Of a DNA stretch of 64,000 bases, positions 61,815-64,000 are shown in pieces. Below the pieces are notes generated by a model. It had not been told where the DNA came from. It did not search any database and saw nothing but the letters and a program-made list of their open reading frames with translations. The stretch spans positions 1,736,001 through 1,800,000 of the forward strand of contig NZ_CP017157.1 of assembly GCF_001729485.1 (NCBI RefSeq). Reading direction: 5' to 3'. The DNA is from Streptomyces lydicus (GTDB lineage: Bacteria; Actinomycetota; Actinomycetes; Streptomycetales; Streptomycetaceae). The position numbers were made by a program, and so were the translations under genes. Positions within the stretch are counted from its first letter, which is position 1. Each line of letters begins with the position of its first letter.

Positions 61815-62620
61815 CGCGCACGCTCCGCGACCAGCTCGATCGCCCGGCGCAGCGCCTCGGCCTGCGCCGGCGCGAAGTGCGCGTAGTACGCCGCCATGAA
61901 TCCCCCGTCCGCCTCCCGGCCGGCGTCGGCCGCCCGTGCCCAGTGCTCCCCGCCGAGTTCGGCGACGACCGAGTCCGGGATGCAGTCGGCGAGCGCCTGC
62001 GCGGCCCGTGGCACCCGTGGGTCGTCCGGCGCGGCCTCGGCCAGCGCGTCCAGCAGCCCGTACACCTCGTACGCCCGCTCCATCGCCCCCGGGGCCGAGG
62101 CGAGATCCCCGAGCAGCTCCGTCATCCGCCCGCCCGCCTCGTCGCCCGTCGACTCCAGCAGCGCCAGCATCTCCCGTTCCTGCGCCGCCATGGCGGGCTC
62201 GGGGCCGGGCCGCGTCGCCGACGTACGGGCCATCTCCCGGAACACCGCCGCGAGTTCGTCCGACACGGGCCCCTCCGCGGGCAGCCCGCCGTGCTCCTCC
62301 GCCTGACGGCGCAGCACGGCCAGCCGGGCCCGCCGCGCCCGGATCCCCTCCTCCTGGCGCGCCAGGTCCGCGTCCAGCTCGGCCAGCACCTCGTGCAGCT
62401 CACGCCCGGAGTCGTCGGCGAGCACGTCCCGCACCTCCTCCAGCCCGAGCCCCAGCTCCGTCAGCCGGCGCAGCCGCGCCAGCGCGACCGCGTCCCGCAG
62501 CCCGTACTCCCGGTAGCCGTTGGCGCGGCGTTCCGGCTCGGGCAGCAGTCCGACGTGGTGGTAGTGGCGTACGGCGCGGGTGGTGACGCCGACCAGGCCC
62601 GCGAGCTCACCGATTCTCAT
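61811..62620 (-). CDS. MerR-family transcriptional regulator
   Basis: This 269-aa regulator has the MerR winged HTH: MRIGELAGLVGVTTRAVRHYHHVGLLPEPERRANGYREYGLRDAVALARLRRLTELGLGLEEVRDVLAD at its N-terminus. A coiled-coil dimer helix (ELDADLARQEEGIRARRARLAVLRRQAEEHG) and a helical effector domain follow. It has no conserved metal-binding Cys pair, so it probably senses an organic ligand. The promoter has the 19-bp spacer and central dyad of MerR-controlled promoters, so it activates itself and the coupled membrane protein. The mRNA is probably leaderless. Confidence 0.9.
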   Translation of the reverse strand: MRIGELAGLVGVTTRAVRHYHHVGLLPEPERRANGYREYGLRDAVALARLRRLTELGLGLEEVRDVLADDSGRELHEVLAELDADLARQEEGIRARRARLAVLRRQAEEHGGLPAEGPVSDELAAVFREMARTSATRPGPEPAMAAQEREMLALLESTGDEAGGRMTELLGDLASAPGAMERAYEVYGLLDALAEAAPDDPRVPRAAQALADCIPDSVVAELGGEHWARAADAGREADGGFMAAYYAHFAPAQAEALRRAIELVAERAR

Positions 62621-62626
62621 GCGGCC

Positions 62627-62657
62627 AGTAGAAACGTTGCCGCTGCGGCAAGGTCAA
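62627..62657 (-). promoter_or_regulatory. MerR-type promoter with 19-bp spacer and operator
   Basis: On the minus strand, TTGACC (62652-62657) and TCTACT (62627-62632) are 19 bp apart, the over-long spacer of MerR-type promoters. The spacer contains the perfect dyad TTGCCGC-A-GCGGCAA (62637-62651). TCTACT ends 6 bp before the ATG. Confidence 0.8.
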
Positions 62658-62676
62658 GTGCCGGTCGGGTGCCGGG

Positions 62677-62682
62677 TACGAT
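62677..62682 (+). promoter_or_regulatory. -10 element of rnpB
   Basis: TACGAT lies 8 bp before the first base of the RNase P RNA P1 helix (62691). A weak -35 (GTCAAG/TCAAGT near 62653-62659) overlaps the divergent MerR promoter. Confidence 0.6.
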
Positions 62683-62690
62683 GGGGCCAC

Positions 62691-63100
62691 GGCGGACGAG
62701 CCGGCCGGACGGCCGCGTGGGGATCATGACGATCTCCCCGAGGAACGTCCGGGCTCCACAGGGCAAGGTGGTGGGTAACACCCACCCGGGGTGACCCGCG
62801 GGACAGTGCCACAGAAAGCAGACCGCCGGAGGCTTCGGCCTCCGGTAAGGGTGAAACGGTGGTGTAAGAGACCACCAGCCTCCGAGGTGACTCGGAGGGC
62901 TCGGTAAACCCCACCTGGAGCAAGGTCAAGAGGGGGCATCCCTGATGCCCCTGCGCGGACGATCGAGGGCTGCCCGCCCGAGTCCGCGGGTAGACCGCAC
63001 GAGGCTGCCGGCAACGGCAGCCCTAGATGGATGGCCGTCTCCCCCCGGCCCGCAAGGACCGGGGGTGACAGAACCCGGCGTACAGGCCGACTCGTCCGCC
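62691..63100 (+). ncRNA. rnpB: RNase P RNA (class A)
   Basis: The ends pair perfectly: GGCGGACGAG (62691-62700) with CTCGTCCGCC (63091-63100) forms P1. Conserved internal blocks are present: GAGGAACGTCCGGGCTCCAC, the ACAGTGCCACAGAAAGCAGA block, AAGGGTGAAACGGTGGTGTAAGAG as CR-II/III, the AGATGGATGGCCGTC block, and GACAGAACCCGGCGTACAGG near the 3' end. It is the catalytic RNA that trims tRNA 5' leaders. The length of about 410 nt is normal for Streptomyces. Confidence 0.96.
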
Positions 63101-63134
63101 GTCCTGGAGCCCCTGAGCGGTCAGGGTGCCGTCA

Positions 63135-63503
63135 TCAGCCTGCCTTGATCACGAAAATCCAGAACAGGATGCCGACGCCGATGCCGATCAGGTTGATGAT
63201 GCGGGCGGACCTCGACGCCTGGTTCGCGCCGTCCACGTCTCCGTACCGCCACCGCGTGTTGACCTGCGCCGAGTAGTACATCGCGATCGCTCCGAAGAGG
63301 AGCCAGAACAGCAGGAAGACGACGATCGACAGCGGCCAGTAGGTGGGGGGTTTGGCCACGGTGGTGCTCGGCCCTCCCCTGACGTGCGCCGAGGGGGGAG
63401 GCGTCTGGCGCACCGGGGGCACGTTGGGCGGGGGGTAGTTCCGGTTGCCGGAAGGGCCGGTGGAGCCGCTTCCGGCCCCGGCTGAGGGTCCTGGCGCGGT
63501 CAT
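63135..63503 (-). CDS. CD225/dispanin-family membrane protein
   Basis: This 122-aa protein has a Pro/Ser/Gly-rich N-terminal half (NYPPPNVPPVRQTPPP), then two helices (WPLSIVVFLLFWLLFGAIAMYYSAQVNTRWRYGDVDGANQASRSARIINLIGIGVGILFWIFVI). The YSAQVNTRWRYGDVDGANQASRSA loop is the CD225 (interferon-induced transmembrane-like) signature. Bacterial members have unknown roles in the membrane. It lies 30 bp after the DUF2510 gene on the same strand and may be cotranscribed. Confidence 0.83.
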   Translation of the reverse strand: MTAPGPSAGAGSGSTGPSGNRNYPPPNVPPVRQTPPPSAHVRGGPSTTVAKPPTYWPLSIVVFLLFWLLFGAIAMYYSAQVNTRWRYGDVDGANQASRSARIINLIGIGVGILFWIFVIKAG

Positions 63504-63533
63504 GGCGGTTGTCCCATCGTTCGGGGGTCGTGC

Positions 63534-63986
63534 TCAGAAATTCGGATCGTCGACGACCTTGCCGTGGTCGGATGCCTGCCGGGTCCAGCAGCCGTTCCAG
63601 AACCACCGCAGCTGGTGGCGTCTGGACGGGTCCGGGTACCAGCCGGGCGGCGGCGTCCGGCCCTGCCACGTCGGCCCCTCATCGGGGCCCTGCGGCGTGG
63701 CGGAGCCGGATACCGGGCCCGCCTCGGCGGGGCCCTCGTCGCCGGGCGGCGTCGCTTCCGAGGACTCCCCCCGTACGTCCTTCAGCAAGGGGTCGAGCAG
63801 TTGCCAGGTGGCATGGCAGAGGTCGCGGCGCTGTTGCAGTTCCCGCAGCAGCGTCACGACGGCTTGCCGCTCTCTTTCGAGGTCGAGGCGGAGACGCAGC
63901 TCGGTGATCAGATGGATCTGCTCCTCCAGCGAGAGCGCCGGTGCCCGCACCCGTTTTCGCAGGTCGCCCAGGTAACTGGAGGGCAC
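63534..63986 (-). CDS. DUF2510 protein, 5' end possibly outside the window
   Basis: At least 150 aa. The N-terminal part (PALSLEEQIHLITELRLRLDLERERQAVVTLLRELQQRRDLCH) looks like a coiled coil, and the C-terminus is a DUF2510 domain (PPPGWYPDPSRRHQLRWFWNGCWT), a small surface-type module of actinobacteria. GTG 63986 is the first start visible, but the frame remains open to the window edge (KRPDVPSS), so the true start may lie outside. It is followed by a CD225-family gene. Confidence 0.72.
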   Translation of the reverse strand: MPSSYLGDLRKRVRAPALSLEEQIHLITELRLRLDLERERQAVVTLLRELQQRRDLCHATWQLLDPLLKDVRGESSEATPPGDEGPAEAGPVSGSATPQGPDEGPTWQGRTPPPGWYPDPSRRHQLRWFWNGCWTRQASDHGKVVDDPNF

Positions 63987-64000
63987 GTCCGGGCGTTTGG

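Overview
The window is high-GC actinobacterial DNA, almost certainly from a Streptomyces chromosome. The support is pervasive G/C third-position codon use, many 4-bp ATGA/GTGA gene overlaps, GTG starts, leaderless promoters, an SCO2322-family gene, DUF6230/DUF6114 genes, DUF2510 and CD225 proteins, and an actinobacterial class A RNase P RNA. Only the first gene (1-2084) looks foreign: it is visibly more A/T-rich and contains a TTA codon.

Layout. 1-13 kb: 3' part of an unknown large gene; an antibiotic-biosynthesis-monooxygenase-like gene with a truncated tandem copy; a DUF2000/AraC divergent pair; DUF2330; an MHS-type carboxylate/osmolyte MFS transporter; an ECF sigma factor with its CU044_5270 partner; a stand-alone ctaD; and a DUF6230/DUF6114/secreted-protein group. 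13.4-16 kb: divergent cyp125 and fadA5-like genes. 16-24 kb: a secreted lipase, then a cobalamin-riboswitch operon encoding an ECF-type transporter with two surface proteins. 24-33 kb: MBL hydrolase, aldehyde dehydrogenase plus ferredoxin, SDR/TetR pair, kstR-like regulator, and a glycosyltransferase-methyltransferase-prenyltransferase operon. 33-43 kb: DinB-like protein, F420-type oxidoreductase, amidase, methyltransferase, FadE34-like fused acyl-CoA dehydrogenase with an Ltp-like thiolase, and a DUF1772/TetR pair. 43.2-44.2 kb: an intact IS982 element. 44-49.5 kb: DHA2 drug exporter and an ABC-2 transporter/two-component operon. 49.7-53 kb: MaoC hydratase, zinc alcohol dehydrogenase, SDR. 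53-64 kb: housekeeping genes (Nif3, zinc-ribbon protein, RNase H/phosphatase, KDPG aldolase, YaaA, RNB nuclease, MerR, rnpB, CD225 and DUF2510 proteins).

The most interesting thread is a dispersed steroid-side-chain-type catabolic regulon. A KstR-like TetR protein (28579-29262) is encoded in the window. Exact matches to the known KstR box TnnAACnnGTTnnA lie before the aldehyde dehydrogenase/ferredoxin, the glycosyltransferase operon and kstR itself, the FadE34-like gene, and the MaoC-ADH-SDR genes; two imperfect boxes lie between cyp125 and fadA5. A second dyad, CTGAY-N5-RTCAG, recurs at four of these promoters and before the F420-type oxidoreductase gene. This suggests a second regulator acting on the same genes. 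No steroid-ring-degradation genes and no acyl-CoA ligase are visible here.

The second notable system is the B12 uptake operon (17562-23690). Its riboswitch appears to carry an inserted Streptomyces-type dispersed hairpin. Its two surface proteins may form a split cobalamin-binding module. All function calls come from reading the sequence without database searches.
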